A DNA stretch of 64,000 nucleotides from Marispirochaeta sp964554875 (GTDB lineage Bacteria; Spirochaetota; Spirochaetia; JC444; Marispirochaetaceae). The stretch is taken from contig CAZKQJ010000006.1 in assembly GCA_964554875.1 (NCBI GenBank), forward strand, positions 62,001-126,000. Direction: 5' to 3'. Position 1 is the stretch's first letter. The number at the start of each line of letters is the position of its first letter. Made by a program: the position numbers and the translations under genes. The notes beneath the pieces are model-generated. The model did not search any database. It saw only the letters and a program-made list of their open reading frames with translations, and was not told the DNA's origin. This document shows positions 24,358 through 33,162 of this stretch, piece by piece.

Positions 24358-25743
24358 ATGAACATACGCCCTGACCGGAAATTCTTAGCATCCCTCATCT
24401 CCCTTGCACTGCCCATCGCGGCCCAGAGCTTTCTTCTGTCGTCGGTCAATCTGATCGACAACTTCATGATCGGACGTCTTGGAGAAAGCAGTATTGCCGC
24501 CGTCGCCCTGGGTAACCAGGTTTATTTTCTGGTCATGATGCTCCTTTTCGGGGTAACTTCCGGGGCCGGTATTTTCGTCAGTCAGTTCTGGGGCAAGAAG
24601 GACCTTGCCACCATCCACCGCATACAGGGCCTGACCCTGATTGTAAGTGTCAGCACCTGTATGCTTGTCAGCCTTACTGCCGCAGCTGTCCCGGACAGGC
24701 TCATAGGACTCCTGACTGCCGATGGGCGTGTAATACGGGAGGGCGCTCAGTACCTGAGGATTGTAGCTTTCTCCTATCCCCTGACGGCCATTACCTTCAG
24801 CTTTGTCATGGTTCTGCGTTCCTGCGGTTTTACCCGGATCCCTTTCAACGCCGCCGCTGCTGCCCTCTCCACTAACGTGGTCCTCAACGCAGTCCTGATT
24901 TTCGGCATGTTCGGCTTTCCGGCCCTGGGCGTCCGGGGAGCTGCACTGGGGACCCTGATTGCCCGGGCCCTGGAGACCTGCATTATCGTGGTACTGAGCT
25001 ACCGCCGCGACCGCCCCTCGGCGGCCCCCCTGAAACAGCTCTTTGACTGGAACATGCCCCTTATCAGGCGTGTACGGAGGACCTCCCTGCCGGTTGTTTT
25101 CAACGAAATCGGCTGGTCAACCGGCATGGTAGTCCTGAACTCCGTCTTCGCACATATCGGTACCGAGGTAATCGCCGCGCGAAATATCGCCGATACAGTG
25201 TTCCGGATGCTCATGGTGCTCTTTGTCGGGATGGGAAACGGGGCGCATATAATGATCGGCAACGCCATCGGCTCCGGGAAGGAACAGCATGCCCGGCGGC
25301 TGGCGGGTCAGTTCTCCCTGCTGGGGCCAATGACCGCGGTCTGTACCGGGATCGTACTTGCCGCGGTATCTCCGCTGGTTCCGCAGATGTTCAGCGTCAG
25401 CCCTGTAACCTCCCGTTATATAATCCAGTTCCTGCTCATCATCTCCCTGGTCTTTCCCTTCAAAGCCCTGTCGATTATACAGATCGTCGGGATCTTCCGC
25501 GGAGGCGGGGACACCCGCTTCAGCATGGCCCTGGATGTGGGAGGAGTCTGGCTCATCGGTATACCCCTGGCAGTAACCAGCGGGCTTATTCTCCGTTGGC
25601 CGGTCTGGCTGGTATTCCTGCTGGCGAGCTCCGAGGAGATCATCAAATCGGTAATAGGGGTCTATCGTACCGTCAGCAATAAGTGGATCAACAACCTGAC
25701 CGAGGACGAACCGGAAATTCCCCTGGACAAGGCGCCGAAGTGA
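24358..25743 (+). CDS. MATE family efflux transporter
   Basis: A 461-residue, 12-helix exporter of the MATE family. Landmarks: SLALPIAAQSFLLSSVNLIDNFMIGRLG at the start and, in the second half, NEIGWSTGMVVLNSVFAHIG, VGMGNGAHIMIGNAIGSG and IVGIFRGGGDTRFSM. The start at 24358 lacks a clear ribosome site and may be translationally coupled to the EamA gene 15 bases upstream. MATE proteins export cationic drugs or metabolites with Na+ or H+ counterflow. Confidence 0.9.
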   Translation: MNIRPDRKFLASLISLALPIAAQSFLLSSVNLIDNFMIGRLGESSIAAVALGNQVYFLVMMLLFGVTSGAGIFVSQFWGKKDLATIHRIQGLTLIVSVSTCMLVSLTAAAVPDRLIGLLTADGRVIREGAQYLRIVAFSYPLTAITFSFVMVLRSCGFTRIPFNAAAAALSTNVVLNAVLIFGMFGFPALGVRGAALGTLIARALETCIIVVLSYRRDRPSAAPLKQLFDWNMPLIRRVRRTSLPVVFNEIGWSTGMVVLNSVFAHIGTEVIAARNIADTVFRMLMVLFVGMGNGAHIMIGNAIGSGKEQHARRLAGQFSLLGPMTAVCTGIVLAAVSPLVPQMFSVSPVTSRYIIQFLLIISLVFPFKALSIIQIVGIFRGGGDTRFSMALDVGGVWLIGIPLAVTSGLILRWPVWLVFLLASSEEIIKSVIGVYRTVSNKWINNLTEDEPEIPLDKAPK

Positions 25744-25819
25744 ATTAGAGTGACAGAAGAAAGATCATTACAGCTTTTTCCTGAACAATACAGAAAAACG
25801 ATATCATCAACGCAATCGC

Positions 25820-26353
25820 CTATACAAAAACAGACATGTACCGAACCTCATCTGTTATCGGTTCGATTCCATGTTGTTCAATTGAGTTAAAATACAGACA
25901 GTCCCCCGGTTTCATTGTATATTCGACATTCCCGACTCTGAACTTTGTTTCACCCTCCAGGATGAGGATGAACTCATCTCCCTCATGCGACAGAGTGCCC
26001 TCACTAATCTCCCCACGCTTTACCACATAATAAACAGGCTGCATCTTTTTATGATTATAATCAGAGGCAACCGGGAACATACTGTATCCCCGGCCGGTGG
26101 TAATCAAGTTTTTATCCATCTTTTCACGTTCAATAAAAACTGCATCCAGCGGCCGTTCATCATCGATAATCGAAGAAATCGAGACCTGCAGTGACGCAGC
26201 TATTTTTGATATGGTAGCAACGGCGGGAATGACTTTGCCTGTTTCTATCCTTGACAAAAGGCTTTTTGATACCCCGATTGCATCCGCGACTTCCTGAAGC
26301 GTCCGTTTCTGATGTATTCGCTGCCGTCGAATATATTTACCAAGATTCTCCAC
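25820..26353 (-). CDS. XRE-family regulator with C-terminal cupin
   Basis: A 177-residue regulator. The helix-turn-helix covers about residues 8-60 (TLQEVADAIGVSKSLLSRIETGKVIP), and a small cupin at about 108-175 (EGTLSHEGDEFILILEGE, then MKPGDCLYFNS) probably senses a metabolite. The start is GTG. It is the last gene of the TRAP operon, 41 bases after the large permease, and is the natural candidate to bind the dyads over the operon promoter at 29.96-30.02 kb. Base composition is AT-rich like the rest of the operon. Confidence 0.9.
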   Translation of the reverse strand: MENLGKYIRRQRIHQKRTLQEVADAIGVSKSLLSRIETGKVIPAVATISKIAASLQVSISSIIDDERPLDAVFIEREKMDKNLITTGRGYSMFPVASDYNHKKMQPVYYVVKRGEISEGTLSHEGDEFILILEGETKFRVGNVEYTMKPGDCLYFNSIEQHGIEPITDEVRYMSVFV

Positions 26354-26394
26354 CTCTCACCGCTCCACCAAAAAAACTGCCTGGATGGATAGTA

Positions 26395-27672
26395 TCAATT
26401 TATTAAAAGCGATGGAAGCCACAATGACAAGGCCGGTAGGTATGTAACCAGCATCAGGGAGATAAACATCCCGATGTAAAATGGGATAAATCCTCGTATC
26501 GAGTCTCTCATCGAAATATCAGCGATTGAACAACTCACAAATAAGCAGGCGCCTACCGGAGGAGTAAACAGACCAATACCGAGATTGACGACTGAAATAA
26601 CTCCGAAATGTATCAAGTCGATCCCCACGTATTGAGCTATTGGCGCAAGTACCGGTATAAAGATGATCATGGCCGGCGTCAGATCCAACACGGCACCAGC
26701 GAACAACAGAACCAGATTAAACAGCATAAGCATCATATACTTGTTGCTTATTGTATCAAGAAGAAAGTTGCCTATTTCCTTAGGAAGTTCCTGACTAGTG
26801 ATTATCCAGCTGAATATTGTGGCCGTCCCGACCATAAGCATTACCATGCCATTAATAAGTATTGTATCCATCATCAGCCGCGGAAGATCGGTAATCTTCA
26901 CACTTCTGTATACAAACACACTAAGAATGAACGAGTATACAACAGCCATTACCGCAGCTTCCGTCGGCGTCACAATCCCGAATATAATTCCGCCAAGAAC
27001 AATAACAATGGTAAATAGGGGCAGCATCCCATCAGCTATTATCCTGACAGTTTCCAATATCGAATAGGCATCACCAGCCGGATAATCCCTTTTTCCGGAT
27101 ATAAAACCACTGGTCAGCATCAAGATAATTCCGACCATGAGCCCCGGGATCGCACCGGCGATGAACAGAGTTCCGATCGACTGGTTCATTAATATGCCGT
27201 AAATTACCATAGGAATACTGGGAGGAATAATAATCCCTATAGTTGCCGAAGTCGCTGTAACGGCGACCGTAAAATCACTGTCAAATCCCTTTTCCTTCAT
27301 GGCGGGAATCAAAACAGATCCAATAGACGATGTATCCGCCGTAGCCGATCCTGTTATGCCGGCAAAAAGCATACTTACTACAATATTCACGTATGCGAGT
27401 CCGCCCTTAAAACGCCCCACGAGAACCTGCGCCACATTTATCAGGCGGGTTGATATACCGCCAGTGGCCATTAATTGTCCGGCAAAAATAAAGAACGGGA
27501 TCGCCAATAATGGAAAACTATCGATTCCTGCGAACATTCTCTGGGGAATCATGATTAAAGGTACACGTTCAGAAAAAACAACCCAGACCATCGATGACAA
27601 ACCCAGAGCATACGCAACGGGAACTGTTGCAACGATGAAAACTCCGAATATTATTAAAAGTATCGTTATCAT
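26395..27672 (-). CDS. dctM: TRAP transporter large permease subunit
   Basis: A 425-residue inner-membrane protein of the DctM/SiaM family with about 12 helices, the transport channel of a Na+-driven TRAP system. Typical segments: FPLLAIPFFIFAGQLMATGGISTRL, FAGITGSATADTSSIGSVLIPAM (the substrate/Na+ site region) and IIPPSIPMVIYG. Its start overlaps the small-subunit stop by 4 bases. The sequence uses many A/T-ending codons compared with the genes on either side. Confidence 0.95.
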   Translation of the reverse strand: MITILLIIFGVFIVATVPVAYALGLSSMVWVVFSERVPLIMIPQRMFAGIDSFPLLAIPFFIFAGQLMATGGISTRLINVAQVLVGRFKGGLAYVNIVVSMLFAGITGSATADTSSIGSVLIPAMKEKGFDSDFTVAVTATSATIGIIIPPSIPMVIYGILMNQSIGTLFIAGAIPGLMVGIILMLTSGFISGKRDYPAGDAYSILETVRIIADGMLPLFTIVIVLGGIIFGIVTPTEAAVMAVVYSFILSVFVYRSVKITDLPRLMMDTILINGMVMLMVGTATIFSWIITSQELPKEIGNFLLDTISNKYMMLMLFNLVLLFAGAVLDLTPAMIIFIPVLAPIAQYVGIDLIHFGVISVVNLGIGLFTPPVGACLFVSCSIADISMRDSIRGFIPFYIGMFISLMLVTYLPALSLWLPSLLIN

Positions 27673-28154
27673 TTATCATTCCTGTCGCGGGCGATATTCT
27701 TGATCGCCAGGTACATGTATCGAACTGAATAAAGCGACATAAAGAATGTAGAAATCGGTAGGACCAGGTAGACAACCGCCATGGGCAAACGCGATACAGG
27801 CGCAATCTGTCTGGTAGTAGCTTTTATCAAACGAAAACTCTCTGAAAAAACAACAACACTGAAAATTAAAATGGCCGTATATACAAAGAGTTCGAGTGCA
27901 GTCGTAACACGAGTAGATAGTTTATCCTTAAGTATATCCAGACGCATATGGCTGTCGTTTTTCATAACAAGAGCTGCACCCAGGAAAGATACCCAAATAA
28001 AAAGAAATCTACCCATTTCTTCTGTAAAAGTAACCGGCATTTTTAAAACATATCGTGACAGCACCTGAATTACCGTCAGTACAATAAGGGCCGCGTAGGC
28101 AAGTAAGGATACCCATTCAAGAACGCCGGAGAATAGCGCTTTTCGAATATTCAT
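27669..28154 (-). CDS. dctQ: TRAP transporter small permease subunit
   Basis: A 161-residue DctQ-family membrane protein with four helices. The family motif appears as FTEEMGRFLFIWVSFLGAAL, followed by the amphipathic stretch after it. GGGAG lies 6 bases before the ATG. It sits between the aldolase-like gene and dctM, overlapping the latter. Confidence 0.92.
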   Translation of the reverse strand: MNIRKALFSGVLEWVSLLAYAALIVLTVIQVLSRYVLKMPVTFTEEMGRFLFIWVSFLGAALVMKNDSHMRLDILKDKLSTRVTTALELFVYTAILIFSVVVFSESFRLIKATTRQIAPVSRLPMAVVYLVLPISTFFMSLYSVRYMYLAIKNIARDRNDK

Positions 28155-28173
28155 AACATGCTCCCATAATACT

Positions 28174-28851
28174 TCATTTTCCAGAATATCCGGATAACCA
28201 GTTCATATCGCCATAGGTGTTACGCCATGCGGAAATAAATTTCTCCCAGCGTTTAACTGTATGAGGAACACTAAAAAAACTTTTCCATATTGCATAACTG
28301 CAGGTCGTTTCATCCGCACCGGAAACTGCTGATTCGACCAGCTGACTTACACTGCGGACAGCACCCATTATTTTTGTCGATGAACCATGTCTGTCATAAA
28401 TCGAGCGTATTCTGGAGATCAGCTCATCTGTTGGATTTTCATCAACTTCTCCCAGGAGCCCAATAAATATTGCCACATGGTTTACCCCGGCTTGACTTGC
28501 TGTTATTGCTTCAATTATCGAATGTACTCCAGTTGCACAAACTTTTATTCCTTCATCGGTAAGGATTTTCATTGCCGCAATACCATCTTGCCGCATCTGG
28601 ATTTTAACGATTATCCGTTCGTTTATGGACGAAAGCGCTTTTGCCTCTTTGACGATATCTTCCGTATTCTCCGAGACAACTTGAGCCATGACTGGAACAT
28701 CAACAGTATCGCAAATCTTTTGCAGATGCCCTACAAAGTCTGAATTAAGCTCAGCCATCATTGCCGGATTCATGGTCACTCCGCCAAGAATTCCCAAGCC
28801 TGCAATTTCTTGTATTTCAGCTATATTACAGGAGTTCAGATACATTCGCAT
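28174..28851 (-). CDS. Transaldolase/fructose-6-phosphate aldolase-like enzyme with altered active site
   Basis: A 225-residue (beta-alpha)8 enzyme matching FSA-type transaldolases end to end. The Schiff-base lysine (K83 in IIVKI), the Gln in MAQV (Q57) and the Thr in CATGV (T107) are kept. The usual first-strand Asp (YLDTS in FSA) is Asn6 (YLNSC), and the catalytic Tyr equivalent is Phe129 (AIFIG). This suggests changed chemistry rather than loss, as the rest is intact. The start at 28851 has GGAG 9 bases upstream; an upstream ATG at 28890 lies inside a hairpin. It sits between dctP and dctQ, so it probably acts on the imported compound. Confidence 0.82.
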   Translation of the reverse strand: MRMYLNSCNIAEIQEIAGLGILGGVTMNPAMMAELNSDFVGHLQKICDTVDVPVMAQVVSENTEDIVKEAKALSSINERIIVKIQMRQDGIAAMKILTDEGIKVCATGVHSIIEAITASQAGVNHVAIFIGLLGEVDENPTDELISRIRSIYDRHGSSTKIMGAVRSVSQLVESAVSGADETTCSYAIWKSFFSVPHTVKRWEKFISAWRNTYGDMNWLSGYSGK

Positions 28852-28885
28852 TGATTCTATCTCCAAACATGAGTTGTTGTTATAA

Positions 28886-28913
28886 GCCATGGCGCCCCGA
28901 AAGTCGCCATGGC
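28886..28913 (-). other. Intercistronic hairpin between dctP and the aldolase gene
   Basis: GCCATGGCG and CGCCATGGC arms (9 bp) with a 10-base loop; each arm contains the palindrome GCCATGGC. It lies 26 bases after the dctP stop with no T-run, and probably stabilises the dctP message relative to the rest of the operon. Confidence 0.6.
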
Positions 28914-28938
28914 GTTTGAGCAGATCTTCTGAACTATC

Positions 28939-29940
28939 CTATCGCGAATATGAAAGGGCGATATCGACGATATCAGCACCAATCTTATCTTTGTTTGAAT
29001 CAATTACATCGTCGACAGCTGCTTTAAAGGGGCCGAGGTCAAGACTGTTCACTTTCATCCCGGTTCCCTCAATTTTAGCTATCACACCATCTTCGAATTC
29101 CTGCCACACCTGCCTTTCATATTCCTGAGTTTCCTTTCCGGCTTCTAACAGCGCTTTCTGAATGTTGGGCTCAAGACTGTCGAATAAGGCTTTACTCATG
29201 ACTACAACGTTTAAATCGTAGAAGTGATTGGTAAGAGAAAAATAATCCGAGACCTCAAAGAATTTCATTGTGAATAAAGAAACTGCCGGCTGCTCACCGC
29301 CATCGACAACACCCTGTTTTAATCCTGTATAAAGCTCCGAATATGCCAGGGGAGTCGCCAGAGAGCCTAAAGAATTGAAGGTATCAATCATGATTGGATC
29401 GTTCATAACTCGAATCTTCAATCCGCTCATATCTGATAAATTGTTGATCGGCCGCTTTTTATTGAAAACACTCCGAAATCCAGTGTCATAATAAGCTAGA
29501 ACCTTGAAACCTGTATCTTCCAGCTGGTTTTCAAGCCTGGCTCCCAGTTCCCCGTTCAAGGCATTAAAAACCTGCTCCTTGTTGGTAAATACATAGGGGA
29601 GACTGAAGACTCCAAAACCAGGACTGAAAGAGGTTAGGGCACCTGCTGCTGCTTTTGTTGCTTCAACCGTTCCAGTCAGGGTTCCTTCGAGAGTCTCCCG
29701 CGCATTTCCCAACTGGCTGTTTGGAAAAACCTTAACTTCAACAGCACCATTTGTTTTTTCTGCGACTTTCTCGGCGAAAAATATGTCCGCGGCATAGTGC
29801 GGATTATCTTCATTTGCCTGGTCGCTGAGTTTAATGATGATCTTTCCTCCCTCATTTGAAGCTTCAGAAGATCCGGCAGCAAATATTACATACCCCCCGA
29901 AACACAACAGGATCAATAGAGCTGTCATCAATTTCTTCAT
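28939..29940 (-). CDS. dctP: TRAP transporter substrate-binding protein
   Basis: A 333-residue DctP-family periplasmic receptor. The signal peptide ends near FAAGSSEA. Family landmarks: FAEKVAEKTNGAVEVKVFPNSQLGN, GFRSVFNKKRPINNLSDMSG with the ligand-carboxylate Arg in GLKIRVM, and the YSELYTGLKQGVVDGGE block. Most DctP proteins bind small carboxylates or sugar acids. AGGGGG lies 5 bases before the start. First gene of the TRAP operon, behind a good sigma70 promoter with overlapping dyads. Confidence 0.95.
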   Translation of the reverse strand: MKKLMTALLILLCFGGYVIFAAGSSEASNEGGKIIIKLSDQANEDNPHYAADIFFAEKVAEKTNGAVEVKVFPNSQLGNARETLEGTLTGTVEATKAAAGALTSFSPGFGVFSLPYVFTNKEQVFNALNGELGARLENQLEDTGFKVLAYYDTGFRSVFNKKRPINNLSDMSGLKIRVMNDPIMIDTFNSLGSLATPLAYSELYTGLKQGVVDGGEQPAVSLFTMKFFEVSDYFSLTNHFYDLNVVVMSKALFDSLEPNIQKALLEAGKETQEYERQVWQEFEDGVIAKIEGTGMKVNSLDLGPFKAAVDDVIDSNKDKIGADIVDIALSYSR

Positions 29941-29957
29941 ACATTCCCCCTAATTTT

Positions 29958-30020
29958 GTTGCATCAATTTCCTTATATGCAACTTGTTTCAAGTGTAAAA
30001 CACAAAAACCCACTTGTCAA
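29958..30020 (-). promoter_or_regulatory. Sigma70 promoter and operator dyads of the TRAP operon
   Basis: On the minus strand TTGACA (30020-30015) and TACACT (29997-29992) are 17 bases apart, a near-consensus promoter. The dyad ACTTG-TTT-CAAGT (29982-29994) overlaps the -10 end and the predicted start, a further CACTTG lies at 30011-30016 over the -35, and GTTGCAT/ATGCAAC arms (29958-29983) follow downstream. This arrangement suits repression, most simply by the XRE-cupin protein of the operon. Confidence 0.7.
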
Positions 30021-30286
30021 AGAAAAATATGTTTAAGGAACGGCTAAACCCCTAACGCACTGAAATTACGCTATATGTACCAATACTCCTGCTTAATGCC
30101 AGCCATACAGGAGCACTTGGAGACGTCTTTACGGTGTTTCTATAATCGGAAGAGATGGAACGAGATTCCTGCCAGTTTTATGTCTTGCTCATGGGGTAGA
30201 TGAACATTATTCGGCGGATCGCGACTTTTATCGTTTTCTTGGCTTGAATGTAAAGAATCCTCTATTTCACATTTAAAGACTAAAAA
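30021..30286. other. Gene-free stretch before the pseudogene region
   Basis: No coding frame, RNA gene or repeat that I can support. It is AT-rich and lies between the TRAP promoter and the peptidase fragment, so it may be decayed coding sequence. Confidence 0.4.
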
Positions 30287-30394
30287 AACCCATCCTCCAT
30301 TACGAGTTGATCTTCTCCCCAAGATGGAAGAAACTGGTGGACGGTTCCAGCACCAGGCATTTGTAATGGATGAGCACCTGAGTGTCCTTGGCAA
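30287..30394 (-). pseudogene. Fragment of the 3' end of an M29-like aminopeptidase gene
   Basis: On the minus strand this stretch reads VLIHYKCLVLEPSTSFF, matching the C-terminus of the intact peptidase at 33163-34272 (ALIHCDGLVLEPSISFL). The DNA also matches 33180-33290, including an identical 16-base run GGTTCCAGCACCAGGC. A stop and an indel break the frame. It is a truncated, diverged copy of about 35 codons. Confidence 0.75.
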
Positions 30395-30419
30395 GTCGAA
30401 AAAAATCCCTGCTTCTATT

Positions 30420-31744
30420 TCTTCATCATTTTCACGAGGTACTACTTATGTGTTTTTTCTGGCTGAACTCGTTATAGCGCTTTTAGTTCACTGGATTGCT
30501 TCATGGATAATTCAGGTTATTGATATAATCAAAACTATGGTTGGGTATCTGCAGGAAGCCAAGGCCGAGAAGATCATAGATGCCGTGCGGAACATGCTTT
30601 CAGTTTTAAATCGTGTCTCTCGGAAAGGTGAAAAAAGACCACAGATGCGGAAGAGCTTTTTCCCTGCGATATTTTATACTTTTATCGGGAGATAAGGTTC
30701 TGGCAGATCTTCAGCTTTTGAAGACCCAAGAATCGACGAGGCGTCCCTGACTGGCGAATCCGAAACCTTTCCCAAGAGATGAAGGCGGACAATGAGGAAG
30801 CTACTTTGTGCGACAGCAGGTGCATGGCTTACTCTGGCCCATTAGTGATCTTCTCCGGCACAGAGACCGAAATAGGCCTTATAAACACAAGGCTCTCGGA
30901 CGTTGCCCCCCCTTTCCAGACCACTTCTGCAGCAGGCAAACCGCTTTGGTTTATGTTTAAGCGGAATAGTTACTACAGCGGCAGGGAGCATTTTTGCTCT
31001 CGGTTTTTTTCTGGCCCGTATGCCGGTGAGCGAACTTTTTTTATCAGTTGTTGGTATCGCCGTGGCGGCTATCCCCGAGGGTTCTCCGGCAGTAATGAGC
31101 ATAATACTTTCCATTGACGTCAGACGGATGACAAGAGGTAATGCAATCATCGGGCAGCTTCAGGGCGTCTAAGCACTGGGACATGTTTCGATAATCTGCA
31201 CCGAAAAAACTGGAACACTCACAAAAAGGGAGATGACAGTTATCCGTCTTATATTCAGCGATGCCACCGTTGACGTCGAAGGTGCAAGATACGCTCCCGA
31301 AGGATATCTGAGCCTGGACTGCACTGCTGTACACCTTTAAAGCAGCGCAGCTCTTTCTGCACTAATACACCGGAATACTCTGCACCTAAGCCTGTCTTGT
31401 CTGGTAGGATAATACATGGCTGATTGACGGGAGCCCAGCCCTACACAGAGAGCCCCTTATGGCCCTATCAGCCAAGGAAGGGATCCAAATTACAGAGACT
31501 GTAAAAGAATGGAAGTGGCTCGACTCCCTTCCCTTTGAGTCAGACAATACATTCATGACAACCTTCAATACAGACAACGACAATATCCGGGGTTATTTCT
31601 CAATTGTGCCCCTGCGGCAGCGCTGTAGCAGAGAAGTAACAAACCCAAAAGACCCTTCTTAATCAAAGCCACGGTTGCCGGAGCAGAGAGCGCAGACGGG
31701 AAGGGATTCAGGTTATAATGATAACGGGCGACCTTGCCCTTTGA
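30420..31744 (+). pseudogene. Decayed cation-transporting P-type ATPase (type II)
   Basis: Motifs of a Ca2+/cation P-type ATPase remain in the right order but in shifting frames: VGYLQEAKAEKII (30540 on), DEASLTGES of the actuator domain (30735-30761), TEIGLI (about 30865), the membrane motif AAIPEGSPAVMSIILS (about 31059), CTEKTGTLT of the phosphorylation site (31198-31224), the nucleotide-binding piece DSLPFESDNTFMTTF (about 31520) and GIQVIMITGD (31703-31732). The phosphorylated Asp is Glu. An in-frame stop precedes the site, several frameshifts occur, a large part of the N-domain is deleted, and the C-terminal membrane half is gone. Confidence 0.88.
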
Positions 31745-31769
31745 CAGAAAGCGGTCTGCCTGCTACTTT
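31741..31769 (+). promoter_or_regulatory. Sigma70 promoter of the DUF3943 gene
   Basis: TTGACA (31741-31746), 17-base spacer, TACTTT (31764-31769). Only 8 bases separate the -10 from the ATG, and no ribosome site is visible. The -35 coincides with the last codons of the ATPase relic. Confidence 0.65.
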
Positions 31770-31777
31770 TTGGCTGC

Positions 31778-33142
31778 ATGAAAAAAATCGTTACTCTTTT
31801 AATTTGTCTTATTGTGCCTGGTGTAATGGTTCCTGACGTCTTTGCAAGGGAAAATCCTGAGGAACCTGTTTATTCGGAAGAAAAGAACTACAGCCTTGGA
31901 ATCGGCAATGCCCTTCTCAGCAACCTGGCCCTCTTTTCGGTAAACAGGTTCATAGGGCAAACGGAATTCTCAAAGATCAGTTTCGAAAGTATTCACAACA
32001 ACCTTACCGGACCATGGCAGTGGGACCGCAGCATGTTTCTGGTAAACCAGCTGGGACACCCGTACCAGGGCTACGCATACTATGCCGCCGCCCGGGCAAA
32101 TAATCTTAACGCTTTTGAATCCAGCCTTGTTGCGGCCCTGGGCAGCTACACCTGGGAGGTTTTTGGAGAAAGAGCGACAGCCGCGGTGAACGATTTCGTT
32201 GTGACCACGGCAGGAGGGATTTCCCTGGGAGAAATGCTGCACCGCATTTACCTGGATACGTACACGGAAAACCAGCTGCTGGCGACTTTTATCAGCCCAA
32301 TGGACGGTTTTAACGATCTTGTAAGCGGAAACAAACAACGGCCCACACATTCCATGATACGGAACGCCTCCCTTTCCTTCGGCGGAGGCTATGTGGGTAC
32401 ACAGCATTACAGAAACAATGAAAAATATGACAGAAACTCGTATCATACCGGGACCGGCAGCATGGGGATTGACCTCGGCTACGGAGACCCCTTTGTCTCA
32501 CGCACCTCCTCCGTCTTCAGCCATTTTGATCTGCAGTTCTTCCTTGAGGGCGGGTATGACTGGTACAACCTCGTCCTGATCTCCGATGGGGCTCTCTTTT
32601 CCGCAAGCCCTCGTCCGCAGGAACATTCATGGACCAGCTACGGGCTGCATCTGCATTACGATGTTTTCTCCGGTACACTGATGGATTTTTCCGGGAATTC
32701 CCTTACCTTAACAATGCAGCATGAGCGGCATACCGCCAGCGGAAGTGTATTCAAACTCAAAGCCCACGCCGGCTGCCTGATTTTCGGCAGCAGTACCTTT
32801 CTTCGTTTCGAAGCCGACCCTTCAAAAAAAGCAGTCGAAAGAAGAGATTACGGCGCGGGGGCAGCTTCCAAACTGCGAATGAGCTGGGATTTTCCCCGGG
32901 CCGGGAATATCTCCATGCAGACCGCCGGGTACCTGATGACGACCCTGCCGAATACGGTCTCCGGTTCAGATGGAAACCTGCTGTTCAGCAGATCCACACT
33001 GGCCTGGAAATACCCGCTGAACGGAACAACCTCGGTGGGAGCGGCAAATACCCTCAGCTGGAAAAAGACAGACCGCGACTATTTGCCGGACCAGAACAAG
33101 CGGGTCTACAACACTAGCGTGTTCATGGAATACAAGCTTTAA
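31778..33142 (+). CDS. DUF3943 outer-membrane beta-barrel protein
   Basis: A 454-residue exported protein with a cleavable signal peptide (ending near VFA at residue 23). The DUF3943 region comes first, with the typical pattern WQWDRSMFLVNQLGHPYQGYAYYAAAR and later SYTWEVFGER. The remainder is rich in alternating aromatic strands and ends VYNTSVFMEYKL, as expected for an outer-membrane barrel. Its function is not known. No Shine-Dalgarno precedes the start and the promoter sits right against it. The gene is convergent with the peptidase gene 20 bases downstream. Confidence 0.85.
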   Translation: MKKIVTLLICLIVPGVMVPDVFARENPEEPVYSEEKNYSLGIGNALLSNLALFSVNRFIGQTEFSKISFESIHNNLTGPWQWDRSMFLVNQLGHPYQGYAYYAAARANNLNAFESSLVAALGSYTWEVFGERATAAVNDFVVTTAGGISLGEMLHRIYLDTYTENQLLATFISPMDGFNDLVSGNKQRPTHSMIRNASLSFGGGYVGTQHYRNNEKYDRNSYHTGTGSMGIDLGYGDPFVSRTSSVFSHFDLQFFLEGGYDWYNLVLISDGALFSASPRPQEHSWTSYGLHLHYDVFSGTLMDFSGNSLTLTMQHERHTASGSVFKLKAHAGCLIFGSSTFLRFEADPSKKAVERRDYGAGAASKLRMSWDFPRAGNISMQTAGYLMTTLPNTVSGSDGNLLFSRSTLAWKYPLNGTTSVGAANTLSWKKTDRDYLPDQNKRVYNTSVFMEYKL

Positions 33143-33162
33143 ACTGCCCGGAGCCTCCGGTT

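Noticed and set aside
30779..31117. Short open frames in the 30-31.7 kb region as independent small genes
   Set aside because: Their conserved pieces belong to successive frames of one P-type ATPase, so they are pseudogene debris.
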